Assembly: GCF_004346925.1 (NCBI RefSeq) | Contig: NZ_CP031167.1 | Coordinates: 1,384,001 to 1,448,000, forward strand | Direction: 5' to 3' | Source of the DNA: Stenotrophomonas sp. ASS1 | GTDB lineage: Bacteria; Pseudomonadota; Gammaproteobacteria; Xanthomonadales; Xanthomonadaceae | DNA: 64,000 bases | Shown here: piece by piece, positions 7,395 to 18,510 of the stretch | Layout: every line of letters starts with the position of its first letter | Numbering within the stretch: the first letter of the stretch is position 1 | Notes under the pieces: generated by a model | Databases searched by the model: none | Seen by the model: only the letters and a program-made list of their open reading frames with translations | Told to the model about the DNA's origin: nothing | Program-made: the position numbers and the translations under genes

Positions 7395-8774
7395 ATGGAC
7401 GTACAGGCAGGTGGCGACGTGCCGCCCACGAAATGGGGATGGCGTTATCTGGCCTGGGCCGGCGTGCCGTTGCTGGCTGGCGTACTGCTGGCGCGGTATG
7501 CCGGGCCGGCGGCGCCCGAGGCGGTTGCCCGCGCCACCGCCGCCGAAGGCAGCTGGGCGCAGCACCTTGCCTCACCGCTGGGCTTGTTCCTGCTGCAGCT
7601 GCTGGTGCTGCTGCTGGTGGCCAAGGGCGCGGGTGCGCTGCTCAAGCGCTTTGGACAACCGGCGGTGATCGGCGAGATGGCCGCTGGCCTGATGATGGGG
7701 CCGCTGGTGCTCGGCAGCCTGCTGCCGCAGCTGCATGGTGCGTTGTTCCCGGCCAGCTCGCTGGGTCCGCTGGGCATGCTCAGCCAGCTGGGCGTGCTGA
7801 TGTTCCTGCTGGTAGCCGGTGCCGAGCTGGACCTGGCGGCGCTGCGTGGCCGCCGGCGCTTCGCCTTCACGGTCAGCCATGCCGGTATTGCAGTGCCGTT
7901 CGTGCTCGGCGTGGCGCTGGCGATCTGGCTGTATCCGCAGCACGGTCCGCAGGGTGTGGGCTTTACTGCATTCGCATTGTTCGTCGGCATCTCCATGAGC
8001 ATCACCGCGTTCCCCGTGTTGCTGCGCATCCTTGCCGATCGTGGGATCACACAGACGCCATTGGGCCAGACCGCGATCGCCTGCGCGGCATTGGGCGATG
8101 CCACCGCCTGGTGCCTGCTGGCCTTGATCGTCGCCGCCGCCCAGGCCAGCGGCTGGTTGCCGGCCAGCCTCAACCTGCTGTGCGTGGTCGTGTTCGTGGC
8201 GCTGATGCTGGGGCTGGTGAAGCCGTGGTTTGCCCGCCAGCAGATCGCGCCGGGCCGTGAGGGACGTTGGTTGCTGGGTATCCTGCTGCTGTCACTAGCG
8301 AGTGCGCTGGTCACCGAGATGCTGGGCATCCACGCGTTGTTCGGTGCATTCGCTGCAGGCGTCGCGGTATCGTCCAACGCGCAGCTGCGCGACCTGTTGA
8401 TGGCCCGCGTCGAACCGTTCGCGGTGACCCTGCTGCTGCCACTGTTCTTCGCCATGACCGGCCTGCGCATGCGCGCCGATGCGCTGCAGGCCAGCGATGT
8501 CGTGTTGTGCGTGGTGGTGATCGCGGTGGCCACGACGGGCAAGCTGCTGGGTACCTTCAGTGCCGCGCGCAGTGCGGGCATGCCCACGCGCGAAGCGTGG
8601 CGGTTGGGGGCGCTGATGAACACCCGTGGCCTGATGGAGCTGATCGTGCTCAACCTGGGCTACGAGCTGGGCCTGCTCGGCGATCGGCTGTTCGCGGTGC
8701 TGGCGATCATGGCGTTGGTGACCACGGCGATGACCGGGCCGCTACTGAACCTGATCGAGCGGCGCCGGGGCTGA
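7395..8774 (+). CDS. CPA2-family cation:proton antiporter (Kef/Na+-H+ exchanger type)
   Basis: This integral membrane protein has 459 residues and about 12-13 hydrophobic segments. The Na_H_Exchanger region spans roughly residues 50-455. Family-typical stretches include GQPAVIGEMAAGLMMGP, the membrane GAELDL segment and AIACAALGDATAWCLLA, whose Asp is in the usual ion-binding helix. There is no C-terminal RCK/TrkA-N domain, so it differs from full-length KefB/KefC, and substrate (Na+, K+ or other) cannot be stated. The start at 7395 is preferred over ATG 7389 because GGGGA at 7384-7388 is correctly spaced. It stands alone between two inverted repeats. Confidence 0.88.
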   Translation: MDVQAGGDVPPTKWGWRYLAWAGVPLLAGVLLARYAGPAAPEAVARATAAEGSWAQHLASPLGLFLLQLLVLLLVAKGAGALLKRFGQPAVIGEMAAGLMMGPLVLGSLLPQLHGALFPASSLGPLGMLSQLGVLMFLLVAGAELDLAALRGRRRFAFTVSHAGIAVPFVLGVALAIWLYPQHGPQGVGFTAFALFVGISMSITAFPVLLRILADRGITQTPLGQTAIACAALGDATAWCLLALIVAAAQASGWLPASLNLLCVVVFVALMLGLVKPWFARQQIAPGREGRWLLGILLLSLASALVTEMLGIHALFGAFAAGVAVSSNAQLRDLLMARVEPFAVTLLLPLFFAMTGLRMRADALQASDVVLCVVVIAVATTGKLLGTFSAARSAGMPTREAWRLGALMNTRGLMELIVLNLGYELGLLGDRLFAVLAIMALVTTAMTGPLLNLIERRRG

Positions 8775-8783
8775 GCGCTGGAC

Positions 8784-8812
8784 GGTCGTGCCGGCCAGCG
8801 GCCGGCACGACC
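8784..8812. repeat. SMAG-type palindrome, 13-bp stem
   Basis: GGTCGTGCCGGCC, loop AGC, then its exact complement lie in the 39-bp gap between the convergent antiporter and acylase genes. The GCCGGCC core is shared with the repeats at 28571-28646 and 60563-60639. Confidence 0.8.
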
Positions 8813-8813
8813 G

Positions 8814-11141
8814 CTACCGCGCCGGTACCAGCGTCATCGTGTGCTGCGCTTTGCCGGGCAGGAACGGTGTCGGCCGCCCATGCACCCAGTCTTCGTGGCC
8901 GGCGCCCCAGTACGGCGACAGCGGGTGCCCGCTCTGGCCGCCGGGCATGTGCACGATGCCGTCGGCCTCGTGGCCGGGCGAAACCACCATGCGTTCGGAG
9001 GCGCCGAAGTTCGGCGTCTGCACGCGCGGCATGTCACGGTCACCGGGCAGGGGATCGGCGGGCATGCACAGCCAGCGCTTGGCGATGTCCGGCAATGCAC
9101 GCGCGATGGGATGGCAGAGCGCCGCGGTGTTGCGCTCTCCCCAGGTGCGCTGGGCCAGTGGGCCCTGCTTGGCCAGCTCGCTCTCGGTGCGGCGTGCGGC
9201 ATCAAGCAGCAGCGCGTCCCAGCTGTCGTAGGCCGGTGGCAACAGGTTGGCGGGGCGTTGCTGCAGCATCGGCCAGGCCACGCCTTCCAGTTGTGCCAGG
9301 CGCGGGTCCAGATAGTCATCGCCCAGCTGCGCGTTGGCCGGCGCCAGCAGTGCATCGGACAGGGTATCCATCACCTGCGTGCGGAACGCGCGCACCACCC
9401 GGTAGCTGACCGAGCTGGCCGAGGCCCGGCCGCCCCATTGATGGCTGACCGCCTTCAAGCGCTTCAGTGCAGGGTCGTCACTGCGTTCGATGACGTCATG
9501 CAGCAACGCCCACCAGCGCTGCAGGAACACGGCGCGGTCGTCGAGCTGGATCGCCAGCAGGTCGTGTTCGTCGAAGCGGTCCTGGATGGCGAGCAGGTCG
9601 CGGATCTGCTGCGCACGCGCGCCGAGGTCATAGCCACCGTTGCCGACGCTGGCCAGCGCCTCGCCGTCGAGGACGCGTCCGTTGGCGGTCCACAGGCGAT
9701 GGTTGGGGGGATCGATCAATGCCGGCGAGGCATCGCTGCGGATCGGCCACGGTGCGCAGTCCTGGTTGCTGGCGGCAGTGAAGCCGGCCGGCGCGCAGCC
9801 AGGGCCACGGTCCGGACGGGCACCGATCAAGCGCCAGGCAATGCGGCCGCTGCGGTCGCCGACCACCAGGTTCTGCGCGGGAATGCCGGCGCGGTCGGCG
9901 AAGTGCAGTGCACCGTCCAGGTCACCGGCGCGGGCCAGATCAGCGAAATCCAGGCGTACGGCGCCGGGCAGGTGTGCGACCCAGCGCAGGGCATCGCCAC
10001 TGCCATCGGCATGGGTGTGCAGGATCGGCCCCCAGGCGGTTTCGCGTACCGGGAACAGCACGTCGGCCTGGCCGGCCACCGCAATGCGTTCTTCGTGCAC
10101 GGTCACCGTGGCGTTGGCCGGTTCCGTGCGGTAGTCCGCCGTGTCGATGTAGCTGTTGGTGAAGCCCCAGGCGACGTGGCCGTTGCTGCCGACGATCACC
10201 GCCGGCAGGCCAGGGAGCGAGAAGCCAGTGACGTCGACCTGGCCGCCGGCAGCCTGCGGGTCGGGGTAACGCAGGCGCACCCGGAACCACAGGCCAGGCG
10301 CGCGCAGGCCCAGGTGCATGTCGTCGGCGACGATCGCGCGGCCGTCGGCGGTGAGTGCGCCGGCCACCGCGAAGTTGTTGCTGCCGATGACGTCCGCCTC
10401 CTCCTGCTCGGTGCCCGGCTTTCCCTTCAATGTGCGCAGATCGAGCTGGCTGGCATCGGGCAGAATCGCATTGCCGGTGGCTTCGCCAAACAGCGGTGCA
10501 TCCCATTCGGTGCCGTCGTGGGCGATCAATGCGTACAGCGCCGGCGGCACCACTGCGCGGATGCGGCTCAGTGCAAGCTCGGTCTGGTTGTTCGGGTCCT
10601 GCAGGTCGGCGTACATGGCCAGCCCGGCCAGCACGCTGTCGCTGGGCTGCCACGGTTGCGGTGATTGCCGCAGCAGCAGGTAGGCCCATGGCCGCACGGA
10701 GAGATCGGTAAGGCCTTCGTTGACGCCATCTACATAGGCGCGCACGACCGCGCCGTTGTCGCCCAGCGCGGTATCCAGATGCGCCTCGGTGCGGGCGCGC
10801 AGGCGGTGCACGCGCATGCGCTTGTCAGCTTCAACGGCCTTCGGCCCGAACAATGCCGACAGCTCGCCGGCGGCACTGCGGCGCATCAGGTCCATCTCGA
10901 AATAGCGTTCCTGCGCATGCACATGGCCGAGTGCGCGCATCGCGTCGGCCTGGCTGCCGGCAGTGATGGTGACCACGCCCAGCGCATCGCGCTCGATGGT
11001 GACCGGCTTGGCCAGGCCCGGCAGCGCATGCTCGCCGTCCAGGTCGGCCAGGCTGCCGCGCAGCAGGAGCCACAGGGCCAGTGCGGTGACCAGCACGATG
11101 GCGACCAACACACCCAGCACCCAACGCCATGTACGTCGCAT
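8814..11141 (-). CDS. Penicillin acylase (S45) family N-terminal-nucleophile hydrolase
   Basis: The 775-residue precursor has an N-terminal hydrophobic segment (residues 8-27) for export or membrane anchoring. The autoprocessing site is recognisable as IGSNNFAVAG with Ser254 as the new N-terminal nucleophile, splitting the chain into a short alpha and a longer beta subunit. The partner stretch DDMHLGL follows about 20 residues later. Members cleave amide bonds of beta-lactams or of acyl-homoserine lactones (quorum quenching); the sequence alone does not decide. It is a single gene, convergent with the antiporter and divergent from the ferritin gene. Confidence 0.9.
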   Translation of the reverse strand: MRRTWRWVLGVLVAIVLVTALALWLLLRGSLADLDGEHALPGLAKPVTIERDALGVVTITAGSQADAMRALGHVHAQERYFEMDLMRRSAAGELSALFGPKAVEADKRMRVHRLRARTEAHLDTALGDNGAVVRAYVDGVNEGLTDLSVRPWAYLLLRQSPQPWQPSDSVLAGLAMYADLQDPNNQTELALSRIRAVVPPALYALIAHDGTEWDAPLFGEATGNAILPDASQLDLRTLKGKPGTEQEEADVIGSNNFAVAGALTADGRAIVADDMHLGLRAPGLWFRVRLRYPDPQAAGGQVDVTGFSLPGLPAVIVGSNGHVAWGFTNSYIDTADYRTEPANATVTVHEERIAVAGQADVLFPVRETAWGPILHTHADGSGDALRWVAHLPGAVRLDFADLARAGDLDGALHFADRAGIPAQNLVVGDRSGRIAWRLIGARPDRGPGCAPAGFTAASNQDCAPWPIRSDASPALIDPPNHRLWTANGRVLDGEALASVGNGGYDLGARAQQIRDLLAIQDRFDEHDLLAIQLDDRAVFLQRWWALLHDVIERSDDPALKRLKAVSHQWGGRASASSVSYRVVRAFRTQVMDTLSDALLAPANAQLGDDYLDPRLAQLEGVAWPMLQQRPANLLPPAYDSWDALLLDAARRTESELAKQGPLAQRTWGERNTAALCHPIARALPDIAKRWLCMPADPLPGDRDMPRVQTPNFGASERMVVSPGHEADGIVHMPGGQSGHPLSPYWGAGHEDWVHGRPTPFLPGKAQHTMTLVPAR

Positions 11142-11224
11142 CGCACGTCCTTTCCGAACTTGTGGGCTGATTGTAGCCGCAGGCGCAACTGCGACTGATT
11201 CCGATTAGATCACCGTATTTTGAA

Positions 11225-11245
11225 ATGCGGCACCCTATGCCGCAT
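11225..11245 (+). promoter_or_regulatory. Inverted repeat in the ferritin 5' region
   Basis: ATGCGGCA, loop CCCTA, TGCCGCAT forms a perfect 8-bp inverted repeat ending 20 bp before the ferritin ATG and just ahead of its AGGAG site. It could be an operator or an mRNA hairpin affecting translation. It does not resemble a Fur box. Confidence 0.4.
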
Positions 11246-11265
11246 CGATTCACAGGAGCCCCCCC

Positions 11266-11754
11266 ATGAAAGGCAACCCGGACGTCATCGCCTGCCTGAA
11301 GGAACTGCTGCGCGGCGAACTCGCTGCCCGCGACCAGTACTTCATCCATTCCCGCCGCTATGAGGACCAGGGCCTGTTCGCGCTGTACGAACGCCTGAAC
11401 CACGAGATGGAAGAGGAAACCCAGCACGCCGACGCGCTGCTGCGCCGGATTCTGTTCCTCGGCGGCGACCCTGACATGCGCCCGCATGCCACCGAGCCGG
11501 GCAAGACCGTGGAAGAAATGCTGCAGAAGGATCTCGACACTGAATACGCGGTTCGGAACAATCTCGCCGCCGGTATGAAGCTGTGCGAAGAGAAGGGTGA
11601 CTACGTGAGCCGCGACATGCTGCTGGCGCAACTGAAGGACACCGAGGAAGACCACGCCTGGTGGCTGGAGCAGCAGCTGGACCTGATCAAGCGCATCGGC
11701 CTGGAGCTGTACCAGCTGAGCAAGATCGACGGCAACGGCGCTCCGGCGCACTGA
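11266..11754 (+). CDS. bfr: Bacterioferritin-family iron-storage protein lacking the haem-ligand Met (FtnA-like)
   Basis: The 162-residue four-helix ferritin stores iron in a 24-mer shell. Ferroxidase ligands match E. coli Bfr: Glu18, Glu51, His54 and, in helices 3-4, Glu in DLDTEYAV, Glu in DTEEDHA and the following His. Residue 52, Met in haem-binding bacterioferritins, is Thr here ([10 protein letters not shown]), so the inter-subunit haem ligand is missing. The N-terminal pattern [20 protein letters not shown] closely recalls Pseudomonas aeruginosa FtnA, formerly called BfrA. It would be annotated bfr by family but is probably a haem-free ferritin. AGGAG precedes the ATG, and a terminator follows at 11926. 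Confidence 0.92.
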   Translation: MKGNPDVIACLKELLRGELAARDQYFIHSRRYEDQGLFALYERLNHEMEEETQHADALLRRILFLGGDPDMRPHATEPGKTVEEMLQKDLDTEYAVRNNLAAGMKLCEEKGDYVSRDMLLAQLKDTEEDHAWWLEQQLDLIKRIGLELYQLSKIDGNGAPAH

Positions 11755-11771
11755 GCCGGCGCCCCGCTTTG

Positions 11772-11833
11772 GGTAGAGCCGACCGCTGGTCGGCTGCTCT
11801 TCAAAAGACAGCCGACCAGCGGTCGGCTCTACC
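11772..11833. repeat. Paired inverted SMAG repeats
   Basis: Two copies of a GTAG-headed palindrome face each other: the arms at 11772-11795 and 11810-11833 are perfect 24-nt reverse complements starting GGTAGAGCCGACCGC. Each arm is itself palindromic (GCCGACC...GGTCGGC). This is the dimeric form of SMAG/REP elements. Confidence 0.88.
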
Positions 11834-11925
11834 AGAAGAAGCACAGCGTTCTGTCGCCCGCCAGCACCGGAGCATCGCCAGCCAGCTTTCGCCAGCCAGC
11901 CGCTCCACCGCCCGCCAGCCGACAA

Positions 11926-11957
11926 CGAAAAAGCCGGGGAATGCCCCGGCTTTTTCG
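11926..11957. terminator. Bidirectional terminator between bfr and parC
   Basis: A 14-bp perfect stem, CGAAAAAGCCGGGG with loop AATG, has T-runs on both strands. It lies between two convergent genes and would end both. Confidence 0.9.
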
Positions 11958-11977
11958 TGTCTGGTCTCCGGCAAGGC

Positions 11978-11997
11978 GTGTCAACCAAGGTTGACAC
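11978..11997. repeat. SMAG-type palindrome
   Basis: GTGTCAACCAAGGTTGACAC is a 20-nt palindrome of the AA-centred subclass. Relatives occur at 30058-30077 and 41349-41368 (GTGTCGACCAAGGTCGACAC). Confidence 0.8.
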
Positions 11998-12021
11998 CCA
12001 CCAGGAGCAATGCCCCAGCCT

Positions 12022-14265
<2,244 letters not shown>

Positions 14266-14325
14266 GCGGCATTGTTACCTGTTGTCGGGAGGCGGCGACG
14301 GCGGTCGCCGCTCGCAATCCTGTGA

Positions 14326-15204
14326 TTATCCGGATGCGGCGGGGGATGCCAAGCCGCGCGCAGGGTCCAGCCCGGTTTCCAGGCCGTGTCCGGCCCGTGC
14401 CAGGTAGCGCCCCGGTGGCAGCCCGAAGTGGCGGCGGAACACGGTGACGAAGGCGCTGGCGCTGCTGAAGCCCAGCGCGTGGGCGATATCGGCCACGCTG
14501 CGGCCGTCGGTCAGCTGGCGCAGGGCTTCGGACAGCCGGGCCTGCTGCCGCCACTGCGCGAAGCTGAGCGTGGTCTCGTCGCGGAAGTGGCGGGTCAGGC
14601 TGCGCGGCGACAGCCCGGCCCAGTGCGCCCATTCGGCCAGGCTGCGCTCGTCGGACGGGTCGGCCAGCAGCTGCGAGGCGATCTTCAGCAGGCGCCGGTC
14701 ATGCGGCATCGGCAGGTGCATGCGCTGGCGCGGCGCGGTACGGATCTCGTCCAGCAGCACCTCGATGATGTGCTGGCGCTCGGGCGTGGTGTCGTAGCCC
14801 AGCGGCCATTCGCAGATGCGGTCGGCCAGCGCCTGCGCCAGCTTGGACAGGCCCAGTACGCAGGGATCGGCGGGCAGGGTGGCGCAGGCCGGTGCGGCCA
14901 GCGCCATGCCCCAGCCACGCAGCGGGCCGTCGAGGGTGACCGTATGCGGCTCCAGCGGCGGCATCCAGCCGGCCGAGCCCGGCGCCAGTGACCACGTTCC
15001 GTGCGAGGTGCGGGTGGTCAACAGGCCGCGTTCGACGCAGATCAGCTGCGCGCGCTGATGGTGGTGCCAGTCCACTTCACGGACCAGGCCCAAGGGGCTG
15101 TCGAAGCGGAAGGCGACAACCGGTGGCCCGTCATTGCGCTCGAACCAATCCAGGGCGTCGTCGCGCAGCAACCGCTTGGGAGGGGGGATTTCTGCCTTGT
15201 TCAT
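14326..15204 (-). CDS. AraC-family transcriptional regulator with N-terminal cupin domain
   Basis: The 292-residue regulator has an N-terminal cupin-like sensor (DWHHHQRAQLICVERGLL, then GSAGWMPPLEPHTV). The C-terminal double helix-turn-helix has RSLTRHFRDETTLSFAQWRQQARL, then SVADIAHALGFSSASAFVTVFRRHFG as the second, best conserved helix pair. It ends in PPGRYL, the usual AraC tail. The start at 15204 (MNKAEIPPP) is preferred because GCGGA is properly placed; ATGs at 15207 and 15234 remain possible. It is divergent from emrR with about 175 bp between starts. Its target is unknown; regulation of itself or of a neighbour is inference. Confidence 0.88.
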   Translation of the reverse strand: MNKAEIPPPKRLLRDDALDWFERNDGPPVVAFRFDSPLGLVREVDWHHHQRAQLICVERGLLTTRTSHGTWSLAPGSAGWMPPLEPHTVTLDGPLRGWGMALAAPACATLPADPCVLGLSKLAQALADRICEWPLGYDTTPERQHIIEVLLDEIRTAPRQRMHLPMPHDRRLLKIASQLLADPSDERSLAEWAHWAGLSPRSLTRHFRDETTLSFAQWRQQARLSEALRQLTDGRSVADIAHALGFSSASAFVTVFRRHFGLPPGRYLARAGHGLETGLDPARGLASPAASG

Positions 15205-15317
15205 CATATCCGCTGGCTGAAATGTGTCATCCATTGGCTTAATTGTACTACCGGGCCACCTGACCAGATCATTAAGGTAGGCGCCTTCGTTGATCCAGCC
15301 CGCTGCTGCAACACAGC

Positions 15318-15355
15318 ATTCGATGCCAGATCGAATATTTCCATTGAGAAATATT
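15318..15355. promoter_or_regulatory. Two overlapping palindromes upstream of emrR (candidate EmrR operators)
   Basis: ATTCGAT-GCCAG-ATCGAAT (15318-15336) and AATATTTC-cattga-GAAATATT (15334-15355) lie just before the emrR start. MarR-family repressors bind such AT-rich palindromes in their own promoters. These are the best operator candidates for the emr operon. Confidence 0.6.
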
Positions 15356-15379
15356 TTTTTTGGAAGAGAATGCTCCCCC

Positions 15380-15823
15380 ATGATCTGTCCTGCAACCACT
15401 CCCCCCAGCTTCGGCCTGCTGCTGCGCCAGGTGCGCGATGGCCTGGTCCGTCAACTCGACGCGTCCATGGCTGAAGAAGACCTGGGTATCGGCTTCACCC
15501 ATTACATCGGGTTGAAGGTGCTTTCCAACATGGCTCCGTGCACGGCCAACGAGCTGGCCCAGGCCATCGACCAGGTGCCCAGTGCAGTGACCCGCCTGCT
15601 GGACAAGCTGGAGTCGCTGGGCTGCGTCCGCCGCGAACCGCATGCCCAGGACCGGCGTGCGCTGCAGATCGTGCTGACCGATGAAGGCCGCGCACTGTGG
15701 GCGCGGCTGAAGCTGCGTGGCGACGCGGTGATGGATTACGCCCTGCGTGATCTTTCCGCTGACGAGCGCACGCAGCTGCTGTCCCTCCTCACCCGAATCC
15801 GCGATTCCCTGACGACCCCATGA
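15380..15823 (+). CDS. emrR: EmrR-type MarR-family repressor
   Basis: The 147-residue winged-helix protein has the MarR signature: NELAQAIDQVPSAVTRLLDKLESLG as the recognition region, then VRREPHAQDRRALQIVLTDEG as the wing. It is the first gene of emrRCAB, which is described in S. maltophilia as a MarR-controlled tripartite MFS pump. The start at 15380 gives the normal family length with GGAAGAG upstream; further upstream frame is excluded because it would run through the operator palindromes. The stop overlaps the emrC start (ATGA). Ligands that relieve repression, such as hydrophobic uncouplers and organomercurials, are known for the family but not visible here. Confidence 0.9.
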   Translation: MICPATTPPSFGLLLRQVRDGLVRQLDASMAEEDLGIGFTHYIGLKVLSNMAPCTANELAQAIDQVPSAVTRLLDKLESLGCVRREPHAQDRRALQIVLTDEGRALWARLKLRGDAVMDYALRDLSADERTQLLSLLTRIRDSLTTP

Positions 15824-17313
15824 ACCCGATCCCGCAATCCACTCTCCGCCGGTCCGGGCGCGCGCTGCTGGTATCAGCGCTGGCCCTGGCCCTGGCCGCC
15901 TGCGCCAGCAGTCGTGGCCTCAACCCGCAGGGCCACGTGCTCGACGTGGACAGCCTGCACAGCGAACGCACCCTGGCCGACACCGACCTGAGCGCCACCG
16001 GCTTCCCGGCGCAGGACTGGTGGAAGGCGCTGGGCGATGCGCAGCTGGACGCGCTGGTCGCCGAGGGCCTGGCTGGCCACCCGAGCCTGGACGCTGCCGA
16101 TGCGCGCCTGCGCCAGGCGCAGTCGCAGGTCGGTACCGCGCGTGCCGATCGCCTGCCGAGCCTGTCGGTGTCCGGTGGCTATACCGGTCTGCGCCTGCCC
16201 GAGTCGATGGCCGGCAGCGAGATGGGAGGCCATTACGCTGGCAGCAGCCAGGTCGCGTTGGATTTCAGCTATGGCGTGGACCTGTGGGGCGGCAAGCGCG
16301 CTGCCTGGGAAGCGGCCGTGGACGGCGCCCATGCCGCCACTGTCGAAGCCCAGGCTGCACGCCTGAACCTGTCCACCGGCATCACCCAGGCCTATGCCGA
16401 CCTGGCGTATGCATGGCAGCTCAATGACGTGGCCGAAGAAGAGCTGGGCCGCTCGCAGAAGTCGCTGGAACTGACCCGCCAACGCCGCAGCGCCGGCATC
16501 GACAGTGATCTGCAGGTGCGCCAGGCCGAGGCCCGCGTGCCCGCCGCGCAGCAGCAGGTGCAGGCCGCGCAGCAGCGCATCGATGCGGCCCGCACCGCGC
16601 TGGCCGCGCTGGTCGGCAAGGGTCCGGACCGTGGCCTGTCGATCCAGCGCCCGCAGGCGTTGAATCCGATGGCGCTGCAGCTGCCGGGCGTGCTGCCCAG
16701 CGAACTGTTGGGTCGTCGCCCGGACATCGTTGCCGCGCGCTGGCGCGTGGAAGCGGCCGACAAGCAGATCAAGGTCGCCAGGACCAAGTTCTACCCGAGC
16801 TTCAACCTGACCGCACTGGCTGGCGTCGTCGCACCGAACGTGGGTGATCTGCTGAAAAGCAGTTCGACCTTCGCCTACATCGGACCGGCGCTGAGCCTGC
16901 CGATCTTCGAAGGCGGCAAGCTGCGCGCCAACCTGGCCAACACCGATGCGCAGTACGACCTGGCGGTGGCCAACTACAACCAGACCGTGCTCGATGCACT
17001 GCGCGACGTGGCCGACCAGGTCAACGCGGTGCGTTCGCTGGCACAGCAGGCGCATTCGCAGCAGCAGGCGGTGGATACCGCACGTTCGGCCTTCGACCTG
17101 GCCCAGCAGCGCTACCGCGCCGGCATCGGCAGCTACCTGGACGTGCTGACCGCGCAGTCCACCCTGCTGCAGTCGCAGCAGCAGCTGGCCGGCCTGCAGT
17201 CGCAGCAGGTGCAGACCTCGGTGCGCTTGAGCAAGGCGCTGGGCGGTGGTTTCCAGCCCTCTGACGCCGACCGCGCACCGATCGCCTCCCATTCCGATTC
17301 CTCGCATTCCTGA
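15820..17313 (+). CDS. emrC: EmrC, outer-membrane efflux lipoprotein (NodT/TolC family)
   Basis: The 497-residue outer-membrane channel has a signal peptide ending LALAAC with acylated Cys28, followed by two outer-membrane-efflux repeats (about residues 65-265 and 285-480). Typical segments are the first-repeat ADARLRQAQSQVGTARADRLPS and the second-repeat LLGRRPDIVAARWRVEAADK. It should trimerise to carry drugs from EmrA/EmrB across the outer membrane. Having its own channel gene in the operon distinguishes this pump from E. coli EmrAB, which borrows TolC. It overlaps emrR by 4 bp and is followed by emrA after 11 bp. Confidence 0.92.
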   Translation: MNPIPQSTLRRSGRALLVSALALALAACASSRGLNPQGHVLDVDSLHSERTLADTDLSATGFPAQDWWKALGDAQLDALVAEGLAGHPSLDAADARLRQAQSQVGTARADRLPSLSVSGGYTGLRLPESMAGSEMGGHYAGSSQVALDFSYGVDLWGGKRAAWEAAVDGAHAATVEAQAARLNLSTGITQAYADLAYAWQLNDVAEEELGRSQKSLELTRQRRSAGIDSDLQVRQAEARVPAAQQQVQAAQQRIDAARTALAALVGKGPDRGLSIQRPQALNPMALQLPGVLPSELLGRRPDIVAARWRVEAADKQIKVARTKFYPSFNLTALAGVVAPNVGDLLKSSSTFAYIGPALSLPIFEGGKLRANLANTDAQYDLAVANYNQTVLDALRDVADQVNAVRSLAQQAHSQQQAVDTARSAFDLAQQRYRAGIGSYLDVLTAQSTLLQSQQQLAGLQSQQVQTSVRLSKALGGGFQPSDADRAPIASHSDSSHS

Positions 17314-17324
17314 AGACTTCCGCC

Positions 17325-18503
17325 ATGAGCCAGACCCAAGACACTGCGGCCCCGGCCGCCCCCAACCGCCGCGGCAACCTGCTGCGCGGCCTGTTCGTGA
17401 TCGTCGTGCTGCTGCTTGCCGCACTGGCGCTGTGGTACTTCATGTTCGGCCGTTGGTTCGAAGAGACCGACGACGCCTACGTGCAGGGCAACCAGGTGCA
17501 GATCACCCCGCTGGTGGCCGGTACCGTGGTCGCCATCAACGCCGATGACGGCATGCGCGTGGAGCGCGGCCAGCTGCTGGTGCAGCTGGACCCGTCCGAC
17601 ACTGCGGTGGCACTGCAGCAGGCCGAAGCCAACCTGGCCAAGACCGTGCGCCAGACCCGCGGTCTGTACCGCAGCGTGGAAGGCGCCCAGGCGGACTTGA
17701 ACGCCCGCCAGGTGACCCTGAAGCGCGTGCGCGAAGACTTCGCCCGCCGCAAGGACCTGGCCGCCACCGGCGCCATTTCCAACGAAGAACTGGCCCACGC
17801 CCGCGATGAGCTGGCCGCTGCCGAAGCGGCCGTGGCCGGTTCGCGCGAGACCGTCGAGCGCAACCGCGCGCTGGTCGACGATACCGTGATCGCCACCCAG
17901 CCGGATGTGCAGGCCGCCGCCGCGCAGCTGCGCCAGGCCTTCCTCAACAACGCCCGCGCCGGCATCGTTGCGCCGGTCACCGGCTACGTCGCCCGTCGTT
18001 CGGTGCAGGTTGGCCAGCGCGTGCAGCCGGGCAATGCCCTGATGGCGGTGGTGCCGACCGAACAGATGTGGGTCGAGGCCAACTTCAAGGAAACCCAGCT
18101 GCGCCACATGCGCCTGGGCCAGGAAGTGGAGCTGAAGTCGGACCTGTACGCCGGTGACGTGAAGTACAAGGGCCGCGTCCAGAGCCTGGGCCTGGGCACC
18201 GGCTCGGCGTTCTCGCTGCTGCCGGCGCAGAATGCCAGCGGCAACTGGATCAAGATCGTTCAGCGCGTGCCGGTACGCATCGCCATCGATGCCAAGCAGC
18301 TGGCCGAACACCCGCTGCGCATCGGCCTGTCGATGAAGGCCGAAGTGAGCCTGCGCGACCAGAAGGGCGAAGTGCTGCCGAGCACCCCGGCCAAGGGCAC
18401 GGTGTTCGACACCGACGTGTATGCCAAGCAGCTGCATGATGCCGACGAGGTGATCCACACGATCATCCAGGGCAACCTGCCGCAGCAGGCGAAGGTGGGC
18501 TGA
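17325..18503 (+). CDS. emrA: EmrA, HlyD-type membrane-fusion (periplasmic adaptor) protein
   Basis: The 392-residue adaptor has one N-terminal transmembrane anchor (residues 22-42). It continues with an EETDDAYVQGNQVQITPLVAG lipoyl half-motif, a long alpha-hairpin (about residues 95-205) and a second barrel half (IVAPVTGYVARRSVQVGQRVQPG). DDAYV and the WVEANFKETQL stretch are hallmarks of EmrA-class adaptors. It bridges EmrB in the inner membrane and EmrC in the outer membrane. It lies 11 bp after emrC and 7 bp before emrB. Confidence 0.94.
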   Translation: MSQTQDTAAPAAPNRRGNLLRGLFVIVVLLLAALALWYFMFGRWFEETDDAYVQGNQVQITPLVAGTVVAINADDGMRVERGQLLVQLDPSDTAVALQQAEANLAKTVRQTRGLYRSVEGAQADLNARQVTLKRVREDFARRKDLAATGAISNEELAHARDELAAAEAAVAGSRETVERNRALVDDTVIATQPDVQAAAAQLRQAFLNNARAGIVAPVTGYVARRSVQVGQRVQPGNALMAVVPTEQMWVEANFKETQLRHMRLGQEVELKSDLYAGDVKYKGRVQSLGLGTGSAFSLLPAQNASGNWIKIVQRVPVRIAIDAKQLAEHPLRIGLSMKAEVSLRDQKGEVLPSTPAKGTVFDTDVYAKQLHDADEVIHTIIQGNLPQQAKVG

Positions 18504-18510
18504 GGTCGCC

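Noticed and set aside
14326-15399. AraC-type regulator starting at 15399
   Set aside because: The extra 65 residues would run through the emr operator palindromes and the emrR start and have no family similarity.
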